From the NCBI GenBank assembly GCA_903909375.1, contig CAIVVM010000036.1, positions 241,953-305,952 of the forward strand: a DNA stretch of 64,000 nucleotides, read 5' to 3'. This DNA comes from an uncultured Alphaproteobacteria bacterium (GTDB taxonomy: Bacteria; Pseudomonadota; Alphaproteobacteria; Caulobacterales; Caulobacteraceae). The notes under the pieces were generated by a model. That model did no database searches, had not been told where the DNA came from, and saw only the letters and a list, made by a program, of their open reading frames with translations. Positions within the stretch are counted from its first letter, which is position 1. Each line of letters begins with the position of its first letter. A program made the position numbers and the translations under genes. Of this stretch, positions 1 to 9,363 are shown in pieces.

Positions 1-6
1 CCCGGC

Positions 7-1794
7 CTAGACGGGATCGAACTCCGCAACCATATGCCCCGGCGCGACCTCGAGAAGCTGCGGCGGCGGTCCGGACCCCAGCCGCGATGGCAGGAAGCGG
101 TAGGCTGTCTTGGGATCCATGGGGCTGGGCGCCTCGCCGGTAAGCTTCAGCCGTTTGCGGGTGCGTTCGACTGCCGGGTCGGGGATCGGCGCCGCCGAGA
201 GCAGGGCCTTGGTATAAGGGTGCTGCGGCGCCTGCCAGATGCTGTCGCGGTCGGCCAGCTCCATCACGCGGCCCATGTAGAGCACCAGCACCCGGTGGCT
301 GATCTCACGCACCACCGCCAGATCGTGGCTGATGAAGATCATCGCGAGGCCCATTTCGGCCTGAAGCTGGATCAGCAGATCGATGATCTGGGCGCGGATC
401 GAGACGTCCAGCGCCGATACCGCCTCATCGCAGATCACCAGCTTGGGTTTCAGGATCATCGCGCGGGCAATGCCGACCCGCTGATTCTGGCCGCCACTGA
501 GTTCGTGAGGATAGCGGTTGATCAGGTCGGTATCCAGCTCGACCCGTTCCATCATGGCCCGGACCTCGATCTCGCGGGCCGCGCGGTTGAGATCAGGCCG
601 GAACGCAGTCAGCGGCTCGGCGATGGACGAACCCACGGTCATCCGGGGATCGAGACTGGCCAGGGGGTCCTGGAAGACGATCTGCAGGTCCTTGCGCGCC
701 GCGCGCATCGACTCGCGGTCCGCGCCGGTGATATCGCGCCCCATGAGCGTGACCGCACCGCCGGTAGCCGGCAGCAGGTTGAGCACCGCGCGGGCCAGGG
801 TGGATTTGCCCGACCCGCTCTCACCAACGATGCCCAGGGTCTCGCCCTGGCGCACCTCGAAGGAGACCCCGTCCACTGCGCGCAGCACCGCACTCTTGGC
901 GAACAGCGCGCCTGGAATGGGGAAGTGCACCTTCACGTCGCGACCCTCGGCGACCGTCGGCGCGTCAGCAGCCAGCGCCGCGATCTCGGGCCGCCCGCCA
1001 CGATCGGCCCGGTCCAGACGCGGGATCGCCGCCAGCAGGGCCCTGGTGTAGTCGCTCTTGGGGCGACGGAAGATGTCCTCAACCGAGCCAGCTTCGACGT
1101 AGGCGCCCGATTTCATCACACAGACCCGATCCGCGAGGCGGGCGATCACACCCATGTCGTGAGTGATCAGGGCCATCGCCGTGCCGGTGGCGCGTTGCAG
1201 TTCCGCCATCAGATCCAGGATCTCGGCCTGCACCGTCACATCCAGCGCCGTCGTGGGCTCGTCGGCAATCAGCAGTTCCGGTCCGGGCGCCATGGCGGCG
1301 GCGATCATCACCCGCTGACGCATGCCGCCCGACAGTTCATGTGGATACTGCCGCATCCGCTCGGCGGAATTCGGAATACGCACATTGTCCAGCCACTCCC
1401 GCGCCCGCTTGTCGGCGTCGGCGCCGCTCAGACCCAGGTGCAGGCGCAGCGGCTCGGCAATCTGCTCCCCGATCCGCACGTGCGGCGTCAGCGCCGTCAG
1501 CGGGTCCTGGAAGATCATGGTCATCTTCGAGCCGCGCACCTGATTGAGCTGGCGCGGCGACATGGTCAGCAGTTCCTGCCCGTGCAGGCTGGCCGACCCG
1601 GACGCCCGTCCGTTGCGCGCCAGCAGGCCCATGACTGCCATGAATGTCTGGCTCTTGCCGGAGCCGCTCTCGCCCACCACGCCCAGTGTCTCACCGCGGC
1701 CGATCTCCAGCGACACGCCCCGAACCGCGCTGATCTCGCCATCGTGGGTTTCGAAGTCGACCTTCAGGTCTTGGATGGACAGGACCGCCGCCAA
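7..1794 (-). CDS. Peptide-type ABC importer, fused double ATPase (YejF/DppDF type)
   Basis: This 595-residue protein carries two complete ABC nucleotide-binding domains and would power uptake of oligopeptides or a related solute through a separate permease pair at the inner membrane. The first half has the P-loop GESGSGKS (residues 41-48), the signature LSGGMRQR (about 154) and Walker B LLIADEPT. The second half repeats these as [17 protein letters not shown] and [12 protein letters not shown]. Each half ends in the short [10 protein letters not shown]-type extension found in oligopeptide/dipeptide ATPases. Fusion of two such halves in one chain is typical of YejF-like proteins. The start codon faces gmhB divergently. 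Permease and binding-protein genes are not in the window and could lie just left of it. The substrate cannot be told from this subunit. Confidence 0.9.
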   Translation of the reverse strand: MAAVLSIQDLKVDFETHDGEISAVRGVSLEIGRGETLGVVGESGSGKSQTFMAVMGLLARNGRASGSASLHGQELLTMSPRQLNQVRGSKMTMIFQDPLTALTPHVRIGEQIAEPLRLHLGLSGADADKRAREWLDNVRIPNSAERMRQYPHELSGGMRQRVMIAAAMAPGPELLIADEPTTALDVTVQAEILDLMAELQRATGTAMALITHDMGVIARLADRVCVMKSGAYVEAGSVEDIFRRPKSDYTRALLAAIPRLDRADRGGRPEIAALAADAPTVAEGRDVKVHFPIPGALFAKSAVLRAVDGVSFEVRQGETLGIVGESGSGKSTLARAVLNLLPATGGAVTLMGRDITGADRESMRAARKDLQIVFQDPLASLDPRMTVGSSIAEPLTAFRPDLNRAAREIEVRAMMERVELDTDLINRYPHELSGGQNQRVGIARAMILKPKLVICDEAVSALDVSIRAQIIDLLIQLQAEMGLAMIFISHDLAVVREISHRVLVLYMGRVMELADRDSIWQAPQHPYTKALLSAAPIPDPAVERTRKRLKLTGEAPSPMDPKTAYRFLPSRLGSGPPPQLLEVAPGHMVAEFDPV

Positions 1795-1851
1795 TTTCGC
1801 CTCGCAAACAGAACCAGAGGCAACCTATGGCGGGAATGCAGAAATTTGGAA

Positions 1852-1868
1852 GCCCGCTGTGAGCGGGC
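1852..1868. promoter_or_regulatory. Palindrome between the ABC ATPase and gmhB
   Basis: GCCCGCT-GTG-AGCGGGC is a perfect inverted repeat with 7-bp arms in the 91-bp divergent intergenic space. A TATACT hexamer lies at 1874-1879, seven bases before the GTG chosen for gmhB, which would suit a leaderless transcript. I see no good -35 box. It may be an operator or only a GC-rich hairpin. Confidence 0.3.
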
Positions 1869-1885
1869 GCGCCTATACTGGGCGG

Positions 1886-2407
1886 GTGATAGAAACCGCC
1901 GCCCGCAAACCCGCCCTCTTCCTTGACCGCGACGGCGTGCTCAACGAGGACCAGGGGTATGTCTGCCGCTGGGCGGATTTCCGCTGGATCGCGGGCGCGC
2001 GCGAGGCGGTGGCGGATTTCAATCGCGCCGGCTGGCTGGTGATCGTGGTGACCAATCAGTCGGGCGTCGGCCGAGGCTACTACACCGAGGCTGAAATGCA
2101 CGAGCTCCACCGCCACATGCAGGCCGATCTCGCAACGCTCGGCGTACAAATCGACGCCTTCTATCACGCACCACAGCACCCCGACGCTGTGCTGGAGATC
2201 TACCGCCACCCCGACCCACCCCTGCGCAAACCCAACCCGGGCATGATCCTGCAGGCTCTGGCGGATTGGCCCATCGACCGGGAAGCCTCACTGCTGGTGG
2301 GCGACAAGGCCTCGGACCTTGAGGCGGCGGCGCGAGCAGGGATCAGAGCGGTACTGTTCGAAGGTGGTGATCTCCGGGCCTTTCTCGGCGCCCTTTCCCT
2401 GCCTTAG
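1886..2407 (+). CDS. gmhB: D,D-heptose 1,7-bisphosphate phosphatase, HAD family (GmhB-like)
   Basis: A 173-residue HAD-family phosphatase, probably removing the C7 phosphate in ADP-heptose synthesis for lipopolysaccharide. The open frame starts earlier (1544), but that part lies antisense to the ABC gene, so the GTG at 1886 is preferred because it begins just before the catalytic motif. HAD motif I is LFLDRDGVLN (D14/D16), motif II is VVTNQSGVG, the lysine is in RKPNPGM and motif IV is LLVGDKASD. The zinc loop of E. coli GmhB has several cysteines. Here the equivalent stretch between HAPQHPD and RKPNPGM has none, so the zinc site appears lost or altered. The gene overlaps the convergent ligase by 4 nt. 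A histidinol-phosphatase-like HAD enzyme is the main alternative. Confidence 0.82.
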   Translation: MIETAARKPALFLDRDGVLNEDQGYVCRWADFRWIAGAREAVADFNRAGWLVIVVTNQSGVGRGYYTEAEMHELHRHMQADLATLGVQIDAFYHAPQHPDAVLEIYRHPDPPLRKPNPGMILQALADWPIDREASLLVGDKASDLEAAARAGIRAVLFEGGDLRAFLGALSLP

Positions 2408-4023
2408 GGGAGGGGCGGTCCCAGCATCGCCTCCAGAGTCGCCAATTCATCCGCTTCGCCTGGCGGTTTGTCCCAGCGGATTCGGTGGATCCTTGGAAAC
2501 CGCATGGCCACGCCGGATTTGTGACGGCTCGAGCGCTGCAGGCCCTCGAACGCCACCTCGAAAACCAGGCCCGCGTGCGCCTCTGCGCGAACGGACCGAA
2601 CGGGCCCGAACCGCTCAATCGTGTTGTCGCGCACGAACTTGTCGATCTGCTTGAGTTCGTCATCCGTGAACCCGAAGTAGGCCTTGCCCACGGGCGTCAG
2701 CGCCCGACCTGCCGCAGCGTCGCCGGTCCATACCCCGAAGGTATAGTCGGAATAGAAGCTGGAGCGTTTGCCGTGGCCTCGCTGGGCGTACATCAGCACC
2801 GCATCCACGAGGAATGGATCGCGCTTCCACTTGAACCATGGGCCTCTGGGGCGGCCGGCCTCATAGGCCGAGTCCAGCCGCTTAAGCATCAGCCCTTCGG
2901 CGATCCGGGGGTCTCCCTCCGGCGGCGCGGCGCGCAGGGCGGCGAGATCTTCCCAGCTGGCGAACGCCTGCAGCGGCGACAGGTCTATCCGGCCCCCCGT
3001 CTGGCGCGCCACAAATGCCTCCAGCCGTTGGCGCCGCGCCGAGAACGGCAGCCCACGAAGGTCGTCGGCGCCCTCCTGCAACAGATCATAGGCGCGGATC
3101 GCCGCCGGGAAGGCAGCCATCAGCTTGCCGTCCACGATCTTGCGGTTCAGCCGCTGCTGCAGGTCGCCGAAACTCGCCACCCGGCCTTCCCGGATCACCA
3201 GAAGTTCGCCGTCCAGCACGCCCGGGTCGACCAGGGCGTCCAGCAGGTCGGGAAAGGTGCGCGAGATGTCATCGCCGGTCCGCGTGTAGAGCCGCCGCAC
3301 GCCGTCCTCGAAAGCGGCCTGGACGCGGATGCCGTCCCACTTCCACTCGGCGGCATAGTGGTCCGGATCCAGCCGCTCGAAGTCGACCGCCTCATCGAGA
3401 GCCTGGGCCAGCATGGCCGGGCGGAACCGCGCAGGGTTGGCCGAGGATGGCTTTTCCGCCCGCCCTTCCAGCCAGGCGAATAGTTCAGCGTAGGGCGGCG
3501 TCAACGCGTGCCACAACTCCTCGACCTCGGCGACTGCCGCGGCGCCGACATCGGCCGTCGCCTGCTTGGCCAACCGGGCCGACAAGCCGACGCGCAGGCC
3601 GCCCGTCACCAGCTTCAGTAGCGCCCAGCGCTCGCGGGCCTGCGGAAGCGCGTCCAGCCAGGCTTCGATCCGGCCCTGGGCTTCGGCCCGCGTGGCGGTG
3701 CGCAGACCCTCGACCACCTCCGAAAGCAACGGCTCCCGATTGGCGCCTGGACGCGCCGGCCAGACCAGCGACACCGCCTCGGCCAAGTCGCCCACATAAT
3801 CGTAGGACCAGGCGAACAGCTGCGCGTCCATCCGCGCCTCGACGGCCTTGCGAATGAAGGCGGGCTTCACGGCGTCAAATGTCAGCTCCCCGGTCAGCGC
3901 CGCCAGCGCCCAGCCTCGATCAGGGTCCGGCGTGGCCCGCAGATAGTCGCGTACCATGGTCAGCTTCGCGTTGCGCGAGGACGTAAGGCTCAGGCGGTCC
4001 AGGAGGTCAGCAAAGGCGCGCAT
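2404..4023 (-). CDS. ATP-dependent DNA ligase of the exonuclease-associated (cisplatin-response) type
   Basis: A 539-residue ATP-dependent DNA ligase that seals nicks during repair. It is separate from the NAD-dependent replicative ligase, which is not in the window. An N-terminal ligase-associated helical domain (about 1-190) precedes the nucleotidyltransferase core. The adenylated lysine is K228 in EWKWDGIRVQ, followed by YTRTGDDISRTFPD, LDGELLV and an OB-fold with FKWKRDPFLVDAVL. It lacks the primase and nuclease domains of LigD. It sits directly downstream of a metallo-beta-lactamase exonuclease with no spacing, the pairing known from Lhr-Core/MPE/Exo/Lig repair operons. The stop overlaps gmhB by 4 nt in convergent orientation. 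Confidence 0.93.
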   Translation of the reverse strand: MRAFADLLDRLSLTSSRNAKLTMVRDYLRATPDPDRGWALAALTGELTFDAVKPAFIRKAVEARMDAQLFAWSYDYVGDLAEAVSLVWPARPGANREPLLSEVVEGLRTATRAEAQGRIEAWLDALPQARERWALLKLVTGGLRVGLSARLAKQATADVGAAAVAEVEELWHALTPPYAELFAWLEGRAEKPSSANPARFRPAMLAQALDEAVDFERLDPDHYAAEWKWDGIRVQAAFEDGVRRLYTRTGDDISRTFPDLLDALVDPGVLDGELLVIREGRVASFGDLQQRLNRKIVDGKLMAAFPAAIRAYDLLQEGADDLRGLPFSARRQRLEAFVARQTGGRIDLSPLQAFASWEDLAALRAAPPEGDPRIAEGLMLKRLDSAYEAGRPRGPWFKWKRDPFLVDAVLMYAQRGHGKRSSFYSDYTFGVWTGDAAAGRALTPVGKAYFGFTDDELKQIDKFVRDNTIERFGPVRSVRAEAHAGLVFEVAFEGLQRSSRHKSGVAMRFPRIHRIRWDKPPGEADELATLEAMLGPPLP

Positions 4024-5034
4024 CTAGTCGTCGTTCTCGTCCTCATAGCCCACCAGCGCCAGAGCCCGTGCCGGGATACCCTTCAGTTCCGCCCATCGCG
4101 CCAGAGCTTCCTCCCGACCATGGGTGATCCAGAGTTCCGCAGGCCGTATCTCGGCCACCGTGGCGGTCAGCTCGTCCCAGTCGGCGTGGTCGGAGATCAC
4201 CAGGGGCAGCTCCACGCCCCGCTGGCGGGCGCGGGCGCGGATCTGCATCCAGCCGGAGGCAAAGGCGGCCACCGGGTCCGGGAACCGGCGGCTCCAGCGA
4301 TCCTGGAGCGCGGACGGCGGCGCTACGATGATCTGTCCGGCGAAGTCGGCCTTGGCGCCGCCCGTGGCCGGGGCCAGCGGGCCCAGATCGATGCCATGAC
4401 GGCCATAGAGCCCGTTCAACCGCTCCAGCGCGCCGTGTACATAGATCGTCCGGTCCCAGCCCGCCTCGCGCAGCAGCCGGATGATCCGCTGCGCCTTGCC
4501 CAGCGCGTAGGCGCCGATCATGTGGCTGCGCTCGGGGAACTGTGTCACAGACCGCAGCAAGCGAGCCACTTCTTCGCCGTCGCCCGGGTGGCGGAAGACC
4601 GGCAGGCCAAACGTCGCCTCGGTGATGAAGACATCGCAGGGGACGGGTTCAAACGCCGGACAGGTGGGATCGCGCCGGCGCTTGTAGTCGCCCGACACCA
4701 CCATGGTCAGGCCCTTCCACTGCACCACCGCCTGGGCGGAGCCCAAAACATGGCCTGCCGGAACCAGGGTGACGGTCACATCATCGCGCGCCATAGCCCG
4801 GCCATAGGCGGCGGCCTCGGTCGCAATCGCAAAGTCGGCGCCATAGCGTTCCGCCATGATCGCCAGGGTCTCTGGCGTCGCCAGCACGGCGCCGTGTCCG
4901 GCCCGGGCGTGATCGGCATGGCCATGGGTGATGACCGCGCGACCTACCGGGCGCACCGGGTCGACATAGAAGTCGCCCGGCGGGCAATAGAGCCCCTCGG
5001 GCCGGGGGCAGAGTAGATCCTGCGGGCGTATCAT
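4024..5034 (-). CDS. Ligase-associated DNA exonuclease, metallo-beta-lactamase/beta-CASP fold
   Basis: A 336-residue predicted metal-dependent nuclease of the SNM1/beta-CASP type that accompanies the ATP-dependent ligase in DNA repair. The metal motif HGHADH is at residues 37-42, with further ligands suggested by AGHVLGSAQ, VVSGDYKRRRDPT, EATFGLP and the late SDHADW. The family is known as ligase-associated DNA exonuclease, and its members show 3'-5' exonuclease activity on single-stranded DNA. It ends one base before the ligase gene begins, so the two are almost certainly co-transcribed. The other usual members of the cluster (Lhr-type helicase and MPE phosphoesterase) are not beside it here. 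Confidence 0.92.
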   Translation of the reverse strand: MIRPQDLLCPRPEGLYCPPGDFYVDPVRPVGRAVITHGHADHARAGHGAVLATPETLAIMAERYGADFAIATEAAAYGRAMARDDVTVTLVPAGHVLGSAQAVVQWKGLTMVVSGDYKRRRDPTCPAFEPVPCDVFITEATFGLPVFRHPGDGEEVARLLRSVTQFPERSHMIGAYALGKAQRIIRLLREAGWDRTIYVHGALERLNGLYGRHGIDLGPLAPATGGAKADFAGQIIVAPPSALQDRWSRRFPDPVAAFASGWMQIRARARQRGVELPLVISDHADWDELTATVAEIRPAELWITHGREEALARWAELKGIPARALALVGYEDENDD

Positions 5035-5108
5035 CGTCCTCCAATGTAGGCGCTCGGCCCGGCAGGCGCATTGACTTCCGCAGCGAGCCGCGCCTTACCC
5101 GGATCATC

Positions 5109-5540
5109 ATGGCCGAGACCTACGAAACCGCATCGCCCGGCGACCGCATGACCACTTTCGTCCCCCACGCGGCGGCGCTGGGCATGACGCTGGTGGCCAT
5201 CGAGAAGGGCACAGGGGTGATGCAGATCGCCTGGCGGGACGATCTGGTCGGTGATCCCGAAACCGGTGTCATCGCCAGCGGCGTGGTGACCGCCCTCATC
5301 GATCACACATGCGGACTGGCGATCAGCTCGGCAGGCGAGGTTCCCGCCACCATCGCCACCCTCGACCTGCGGATCGACTATCTGCGGCCAGCAGGGGCCC
5401 GCCTGGGCGTGACGGTCCAGGCCAATTGCTACAAGCTGACCCGCTCTGTCGGCTTCGTGCGCGCCCAGGCATGGGATGTCGATCCATCCGATCTGGTCGC
5501 CACCGCCCAGGCGTCGTTCATGCTGACCCGGCCCGAATGA
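5109..5540 (+). CDS. PaaI-family hotdog thioesterase, first of a tandem pair
   Basis: A 143-residue single-hotdog acyl-CoA thioesterase of the PaaI type. The segment GVVTALIDHTCGLAIS carries the conserved helix-capping region and acidic residue of the active site, followed by the strand ATIATLDLRIDYLRPA that is typical of the fold. It is divergently placed from the exonuclease gene with a 74-bp gap. It is followed after one base by a second thioesterase that shares only the family pattern. Its substrate cannot be read from sequence. Confidence 0.88.
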   Translation: MAETYETASPGDRMTTFVPHAAALGMTLVAIEKGTGVMQIAWRDDLVGDPETGVIASGVVTALIDHTCGLAISSAGEVPATIATLDLRIDYLRPAGARLGVTVQANCYKLTRSVGFVRAQAWDVDPSDLVATAQASFMLTRPE

Positions 5541-5541
5541 C

Positions 5542-5967
5542 ATGAGCGAAGAGGCCTTCACACGGGTGGAAGCGTTCCTTGAGCGCGCGCCCTATGCCCG
5601 GTTCCTCGGCCTGCGCCTCGAACTTGCCGGAGACGAGATGACCGCCATACTGCCGTTCGCGCCTCATCTGGTCGGCAACCCGATCCTGCCCGCCCTGCAT
5701 GGCGGGGTGATCGGCGCCTTCATGGAGATGACCGCGCTGGCCCAGCTGTCGCTGGTCCAGCCGGAGCGGCGCATTCCCAAGACCATCGACATCACCATCG
5801 AGTATCTGCGCCCCGGTCGCGCCCAGGACACCTTCGCCCGCGCCACCCTGCGCAAGGTAGGCCGCCGTGTGGCCAATGTGCAGGTCGAGTGCTGGCAGGA
5901 CAGCCGCACCCGACCGGTCGCAGGGATGACGGGGCACTTCCTGTTGCGCGAGCCTGTCCAAACCTGA
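5542..5967 (+). CDS. PaaI-family hotdog thioesterase, second of a tandem pair
   Basis: A 141-residue hotdog protein with ALHGGVIGAFMEMTALAQL, in which HGG and the downstream glutamate are the expected catalytic signature, and IPKTIDITIEYLRPGRAQD as the following strand. The HGG motif is more canonical here than in the upstream paralogue. The ATG lies one base after the stop of the first gene, so translation is likely coupled, and the two subunits could form a mixed oligomer. This is a family-level assignment; neither the acyl substrate nor a pathway is evident. Confidence 0.88.
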   Translation: MSEEAFTRVEAFLERAPYARFLGLRLELAGDEMTAILPFAPHLVGNPILPALHGGVIGAFMEMTALAQLSLVQPERRIPKTIDITIEYLRPGRAQDTFARATLRKVGRRVANVQVECWQDSRTRPVAGMTGHFLLREPVQT

Positions 5968-6004
5968 TCCGGTCATCCCGGCGGGGCTCCGGGGCGAGCG
6001 CGTG

Positions 6005-6997
6005 TCAGGGCTTCGCGGTCAGCGCCGCCCGCTCCTTCCGCACCTCCGCCAGCATCGCCTCCGCCTTGGAGGTCGCCGCAGCATCCTTGCGGTTGCGGGC
6101 CTCGATCAGGGCGCCGGTGGCCTCCATCTCGCGGACCGGTAGCAGGTGGGTGTCGTTGGCGGCCACAAACGGCTTGGTCTGGATCTTGTCGAGGATGGCG
6201 CGCTGGCGGGCGGCCTCGGGCGTGTCGCCGACGCCATAGCCAAACATGAAGTCAGCGATCTTCTTCTTCAGCGCCGGATCCAGGTCCTTGCGCCAGACCA
6301 GTGGGTCCTCCGGAATTCGCGGAGAGCGCCAGACGATCTCGACATTTGCGAGGGTGTTTCGCGCCAGATCGGTATCAAGCAAGCGCAACCGGTCCATGGA
6401 GGCGGTATTGTTGGTGGCCGCGTCCTGCAGGCCGCCGGAGACCGAGAACAGGTTGGTCTCGTGGTTGGCGGAGCGCACATTCTTGAAGCAGGTCGCAGGA
6501 TCAATGTTGCGCGGCGCGAACAGGAAGGTCATGGGCGCCAGGGTGCCGGAGGTGGATTTCGGATCACCCATCCCGAAATTCAGCGTCTTGTCGCACTTGA
6601 GAATCCCGTCGAGCGTCACGCCCGAACCCTTCTTGACGATGATCACCGCCTCGTAGCCGTCGATCCCGGAGGGGTTCACCGAACGGGCGAACACCTCGCC
6701 ATTGGCGCGGCGCACCGCCTCAAGGCCGGACTGGTTGGTGAACCAGCCGAGGTCTGTCTGTTTGAACCGCATCCCCTCGATCAGGGCCGTGTAGTTGGAG
6801 CCGTAGTAGGCCTTCACCGGCTGGCCCAGGGCCTTGGCCATATCCTCGACGAAGGGGGTCCAGTCCTTCTCGGCGCTGGCCTGGCTCTCGGCCGACAGTA
6901 TCGAGAACACCAATTCCTTTCGGGCCGGCTCCGGGCTCTTGCCGCAGCCGGCGAGGGCCAGGCCCGCCACCAGGGCCAGGGCGATGTTACGGCTCAT
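6005..6997 (-). CDS. phnD: Phosphate/phosphonate-type ABC substrate-binding lipoprotein
   Basis: A 330-residue periplasmic binding protein of the PhnD/PtxB type. The N-terminus [18 protein letters not shown] is a lipoprotein signal with lipobox LAGC and lipidated C18. The body shows family features: [33 protein letters not shown] near residues 45-75 and [11 protein letters not shown] in the centre. It is the last gene of a phoD-led operon and overlaps the previous gene by 4 nt. No phnC/phnE transporter genes are adjacent, so it either uses a transporter encoded elsewhere or has a sensing role. Ligand identity (phosphonate, phosphite or phosphate) is open. Confidence 0.88.
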   Translation of the reverse strand: MSRNIALALVAGLALAGCGKSPEPARKELVFSILSAESQASAEKDWTPFVEDMAKALGQPVKAYYGSNYTALIEGMRFKQTDLGWFTNQSGLEAVRRANGEVFARSVNPSGIDGYEAVIIVKKGSGVTLDGILKCDKTLNFGMGDPKSTSGTLAPMTFLFAPRNIDPATCFKNVRSANHETNLFSVSGGLQDAATNNTASMDRLRLLDTDLARNTLANVEIVWRSPRIPEDPLVWRKDLDPALKKKIADFMFGYGVGDTPEAARQRAILDKIQTKPFVAANDTHLLPVREMEATGALIEARNRKDAAATSKAEAMLAEVRKERAALTAKP

Positions 6998-7770
6998 TTT
7001 TCCTCCACCGGCGGCAGCTTCATGGCCACCACCTCGCGACTGGCGCGGTTGATCCCGAAGAGCACGCCGGGCGCACTGCGGTCAAACGTGATCGCCTGAC
7101 CCTCCACCGCGATCGGGATTGTCCCTACCAGTTTCAGGACGCCGCCACCTTCGGGCACGCTCAGCACGTAGAGTTCCGGCCGGTCGTGGCCGGTAACATA
7201 GAGATGCCCATCCGCGCCGAACGCGCCCCCCGATGCGCTCGAGGGCGCCATCCGGGCCAGGACGTCCGGCGGGAAAGTCCAGCGGTCCAGGGCGCGCCAC
7301 TGATCATCGAAACGGACCAGGGTCGTGAAGGTATGATTGCGACCGGGCTCCCCGCCACGGCCGTCATAGTTGGCGAACCCGGCCAACCAGGACCCGTCCT
7401 TGCGATCCACAAAGGTCAGCGAGCCGGGTTGGGAGCCCAGTGGAATTGTCCGCACATGCGACAGGGTCTTCGGGTCAAACACCTCGACCTGGCTCTGCAT
7501 CGGGGTCGCCGGATAGTTGGAGCCGGCGCAGACTAGTTCGGCGCCGATGACGGCGCAGGAATTCATGTGCGGGAACTTGACCGGATCGCCCTTGAAGTGG
7601 GCGACCTTCTGGCCGGTCTTGCGGTCATACTTGGCGATCTGCGCGTTATCCACGGCATAGAGAAAGTCCGCGTCAACCGCCACGCCCTGACGCGCCTCTT
7701 CCGCCGGACGCCGCGACAGCACTTCGGCCGGCGCGAATACCAGGGCGGCCGCAAACAGGACCTCAAACAC
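6994..7770 (-). CDS. Secreted propeller-like protein of unknown function
   Basis: A 258-residue protein with a short N-terminal hydrophobic stretch ([17 protein letters not shown]) that may act as a signal peptide. The rest reads like repeated beta-propeller blades: [53 protein letters not shown] do not recognise a named family. It overlaps phoD upstream by 8 nt and phnD downstream by 4 nt, so the three are one transcriptional unit and probably work in the periplasm on phosphorus compounds. A scaffold, lactonase-like or cycloisomerase-like enzyme would fit the fold, but no catalytic residues are obvious. Confidence 0.7.
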   Translation of the reverse strand: MFEVLFAAALVFAPAEVLSRRPAEEARQGVAVDADFLYAVDNAQIAKYDRKTGQKVAHFKGDPVKFPHMNSCAVIGAELVCAGSNYPATPMQSQVEVFDPKTLSHVRTIPLGSQPGSLTFVDRKDGSWLAGFANYDGRGGEPGRNHTFTTLVRFDDQWRALDRWTFPPDVLARMAPSSASGGAFGADGHLYVTGHDRPELYVLSVPEGGGVLKLVGTIPIAVEGQAITFDRSAPGVLFGINRASREVVAMKLPPVEEK

Positions 7771-9292
7771 GCTTCAGCTCCGGATTGCCGGCCTCGACAA
7801 CGAAGGTCGCCAGATCGCTCACTGTCGAGGTCGGAACCAGAGCATCGGCGACGGCCCGGAAGGTTACGATCGCAGCCTTGGGGGTAATCTCGACGCATCC
7901 GTAGCCACGGCTTTCGCCGTCGCCGAACTTCAGACGCGGGTTGCCTGCCACCAGCCGGTTGATGTCGAGGTTGGGTCGGCCCAACGAGCTGATCGAGCCG
8001 CCGACGAACTCGCTGGCCAGCGGCTTGCCGCCGGGTTCCAGCGAGAGTTCGCCCGCAAAGAAACAATGGATGTCACCACCCAGCACCATGGGGTTGGATA
8101 CCTTGGCGTCTCGCCAGCCCTCCAGCACCCTGCGGCGCGAGGCCACATAGCCGTCCCAGCCGTCATTTCCCACCTTGCCCGGCGCGCTGAACAGCTCACC
8201 CATCAGGTACTGTTGCGCCAGCAGGTTCCATTGGGCCGGGGTTGACCGGAACCGGCCCTGCAACCACTGCTCCTGCGGGTCACCCAGCAGTGAGCGGGAC
8301 GGCTCGGATCGTTCTGGGCAGTCGGCCGGGATCCGCTTGCCCTCCGAGACGGCTTCACAGGTGCGGTGATTGCGGTACTGGCGGGTATCCAGCATCTGAA
8401 CCTGCGCCAGGCGCCCCCAGTCCAGTGACCGGTAGAGCAACATGTCAGGCCCCACCGGCATGCGGGTTCGCCGCAGCGGCATGTTCTCGTAGAAGGCCTG
8501 ATAGGCTGCCGCCCGGCGTTTCAGGAAGGTGGCCGGCGAAGGATTGGTGCGGTCCTGGTCACCGCCGTAGTCATTCGCGACCTCGTGATCATCCCAGGTC
8601 ACCATCCAGGGCGCCGCCGCGTGTGCGGCCTGAAGGTTTTCATCACCCTTGTACCAGGCGTAGCGCTCGCGATAGCCGGCCAGATCAACGGGTTCGTCGA
8701 CCGGATGAGCGCGGACGCCCTTGCCCGTATGGGCCTCCTCATAGATGTAGTCGCCCAGGAAAAGCACCAGATCTGGCTGGTCCGCCGCCAGGGCGGCATG
8801 GGCCGAATAGTAGCCAGCCGAATACTTCTGACATGAGGCATAGGCCAGTTTCAGCCGGTCTATGGCGCTGCCCATTGCCGGCGCCGTACGGGTGCGACCG
8901 ATCGGGCTGGCGTGGCCGGCGGCGTTGAACCGATACCAGTACTCCCGCCCGGGACTCAAACCCCGCACCTCGACATGTACCGAATGACCCGCTTCTGCGA
9001 CGGCCAGGGCCCGGCCACGGGCCACTGTTCGCCGCATGGCCGGATCCGTCGCGACTTCCCAGCGCACCGTCACCGGAGCCGGGGTCATTCCACCCATGGG
9101 CTCGCGTGGCTTCGGCGCCAGTCGGGTCCAGAGCACCATGCCGTCTGGCGAAGGTTCGCCAGACGCGACACCCAGCCCGAACGGGTCATCAGCCATCCGG
9201 GTCTGTGCAACAGCCGACGACCAGGCTGTGGGGGTGAGTGCAGCGCCAGCGAGAGCCGCCGCCTGCACCAATAGCTGTCGGCGTGACGACAT
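7763..9292 (-). CDS. phoD: Alkaline phosphatase D, Tat-exported PhoD-like phosphodiesterase
   Basis: A 509-residue PhoD-family enzyme that releases phosphate from organic phosphodiesters/monoesters in the periplasm. The start MSSRRQLL is preferred over an ATG ten codons upstream because it gives a twin-arginine signal (RR at 4-5) ending near AVAQ. Visible motifs are DPFGLGVASGEPSPDGMVLWTRL, YASCQKYSAGYYSAH, LVLFLGDYIYE, WDDHEVANDYGG and VLGGDIHCFF. The last three carry metal-binding Asp/His residues. It heads the phoD-propeller-phnD operon, and a PHO-box-like half-site ATGACAG lies 45 nt upstream. Confidence 0.93.
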   Translation of the reverse strand: MSSRRQLLVQAAALAGAALTPTAWSSAVAQTRMADDPFGLGVASGEPSPDGMVLWTRLAPKPREPMGGMTPAPVTVRWEVATDPAMRRTVARGRALAVAEAGHSVHVEVRGLSPGREYWYRFNAAGHASPIGRTRTAPAMGSAIDRLKLAYASCQKYSAGYYSAHAALAADQPDLVLFLGDYIYEEAHTGKGVRAHPVDEPVDLAGYRERYAWYKGDENLQAAHAAAPWMVTWDDHEVANDYGGDQDRTNPSPATFLKRRAAAYQAFYENMPLRRTRMPVGPDMLLYRSLDWGRLAQVQMLDTRQYRNHRTCEAVSEGKRIPADCPERSEPSRSLLGDPQEQWLQGRFRSTPAQWNLLAQQYLMGELFSAPGKVGNDGWDGYVASRRRVLEGWRDAKVSNPMVLGGDIHCFFAGELSLEPGGKPLASEFVGGSISSLGRPNLDINRLVAGNPRLKFGDGESRGYGCVEITPKAAIVTFRAVADALVPTSTVSDLATFVVEAGNPELKRV

Positions 9293-9336
9293 TCCGCATG
9301 ACCTTTCGTGACCGGCCGGCATCTTGGACGCGGTCG

Positions 9337-9343
9337 ATGACAG
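9337..9343 (-). promoter_or_regulatory. Possible Pho box half-site upstream of phoD
   Basis: On the minus strand this reads CTGTCAT, identical to one half of the enterobacterial PHO-box repeat. A second copy at the expected 11-nt phase is not recognisable. It lies 45 nt upstream of the phoD start in a 71-nt intergenic gap. A 7-mer alone is weak evidence; its value is its position before a phosphatase operon. Confidence 0.3.
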
Positions 9344-9363
9344 TTATGTTGCCCGCGCCCGAT

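Noticed and set aside
34-1926. 630-residue plus-strand ORF opposite the ABC ATPase
   Set aside because: It is antisense to a clear double ABC ATPase; its histidine/arginine-rich, repetitive composition is typical of high-GC shadow frames.
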